A stretch of 5,587 nt of DNA. It comes from Sulfurovum sp. Lineage in GTDB: Bacteria > Campylobacterota > Campylobacteria > Campylobacterales > Sulfurovaceae. Below the pieces are notes generated by a model. That model was not told the DNA's origin and made no database searches. It saw only the letters and a list, made by a program, of their open reading frames with translations. The stretch's first letter is position 1; every line of letters begins with the position of its first letter. The stretch lies in the NCBI GenBank assembly GCA_026985755.1, contig JALSPX010000011.1, forward strand, positions 1 to 5,587, written 5' to 3'. A program made the position numbers and the translations under genes. Below, piece after piece: positions 5,198-5,587 of this stretch.

Positions 5198-5587
5198 CTA
5201 ACTTAACATCCCTCTCACTTCATCTTCATCTATCAAATCTTTATCATATTTTACTACTGCGATATTTTCTGTTTCATTCACGTAGCTTTCTACGATAGCA
5301 TCATGTTCTGTAAGTGCGTGTACTTTGTCACGGTCAAAAATGTCTAGTGGTAAGTAGACATTTCCTCTGTTATTTGGGCTTGGCATGGTGGCTACCCAGT
5401 AAAACCATGCCAATGCGATAACTGCTACAACGATGGCAAGTGTGCCCCTGTCGTAGTGTTGCATGATGTACCCTGCAAGAAGACCACCAATGAAAATACC
5501 TGTATACGCAAAGGTGTTTGCTACACCTAGGGCTGCTCCCTTTTGGTGGACTTTGGCAAATTTGGCAACGAAGCTTTGTAAAAGTGG
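5198..5587 (-). CDS. MFS transporter, C-terminal part, with soluble tail domain
   Basis: Only the last 129 residues are in the window; the gene continues past the right edge. The fragment starts PLLQSFVAKFAKVHQKGAAL, a cytoplasmic loop leading to a helix GVANTFAYTGIFIGGLLAGY (21-40) and a second helix LAIVVAVIALAWFYWVATM (50-68). These fit helices 11 and 12 of a 12-helix major facilitator. A soluble tail of about 60 residues follows, with predicted order strand (NVYLPL), helix (RDKVHALTE), two strands (ESYVNETENIAVVKYD) and a final helix (DEDEVRGML). This layout resembles the ferredoxin-like YAM domain at the C-terminus of E. coli YajR, so a YajR-like exporter is the best guess; the substrate is unknown. 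An internal ATG at 5462-5464 is not the start, since the frame runs on with clear transporter sequence. Confidence 0.88.
   Translation of the reverse strand, partial: PLLQSFVAKFAKVHQKGAALGVANTFAYTGIFIGGLLAGYIMQHYDRGTLAIVVAVIALAWFYWVATMPSPNNRGNVYLPLDIFDRDKVHALTEHDAIVESYVNETENIAVVKYDKDLIDEDEVRGMLS

Noticed and set aside
1..5587. CRISPR array, tRNA, rRNA or an insertion sequence with transposase
   Set aside because: No regularly spaced repeats, no cloverleaf or rRNA-like segment and no transposase frame are visible on either strand.

Overview
The window looks like ordinary chromosome from a member of the Campylobacterota, probably a Sulfurovum/Sulfurimonas-like bacterium. This rests on three things: AT-rich coding sequence with A-rich codons, a shikimate kinase with the GFMGVGKGT loop, and an ispA-tkt pair of the kind I recall from Campylobacter (Cj1644-Cj1645). 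The genus is an inference from family knowledge; no database search was possible.

Layout, left to right. Bases 1-196 hold no convincing gene but contain inverted repeats and end in a short motif that recurs twice further on. A -10 box at 172-177 leads into aroK (shikimate kinase, +). Next comes a secreted OmpA-domain protein with a long charged Lys/Ala/Glu stalk (+). It faces a convergent small two-helix membrane protein of unknown function (-). From a 56-bp divergent intergenic region an operon starts on the + strand: ispA (farnesyl diphosphate synthase type) and tkt (transketolase), 12 bp apart. After tkt there is a 195-bp gap with a perfect TATAAT and a very strong intrinsic terminator. 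A 27-codon single-helix membrane peptide with an excellent ribosome binding site follows, then a 12-bp perfect hairpin. The window ends in the 3' part of an MFS transporter on the - strand, which carries a soluble C-terminal domain.

Metabolically, tkt makes erythrose-4-phosphate, which feeds the shikimate pathway where AroK acts. IspA builds the C15 prenyl precursor for quinones and undecaprenyl phosphate. The OmpA-domain protein probably links the envelope to peptidoglycan.

The parts least explained by standard annotation are: (i) the motif found at 132-153, 757-773 and 1728-1754, which sits beside three gene ends and supplies the last codons of the small membrane gene; and (ii) the 4891-5190 stretch. 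There a possible structured RNA, a tiny hydrophobic peptide gene and two hairpins with exactly complementary loops lie together. I offer the second as a possible small-RNA/small-membrane-peptide module, as inference only.
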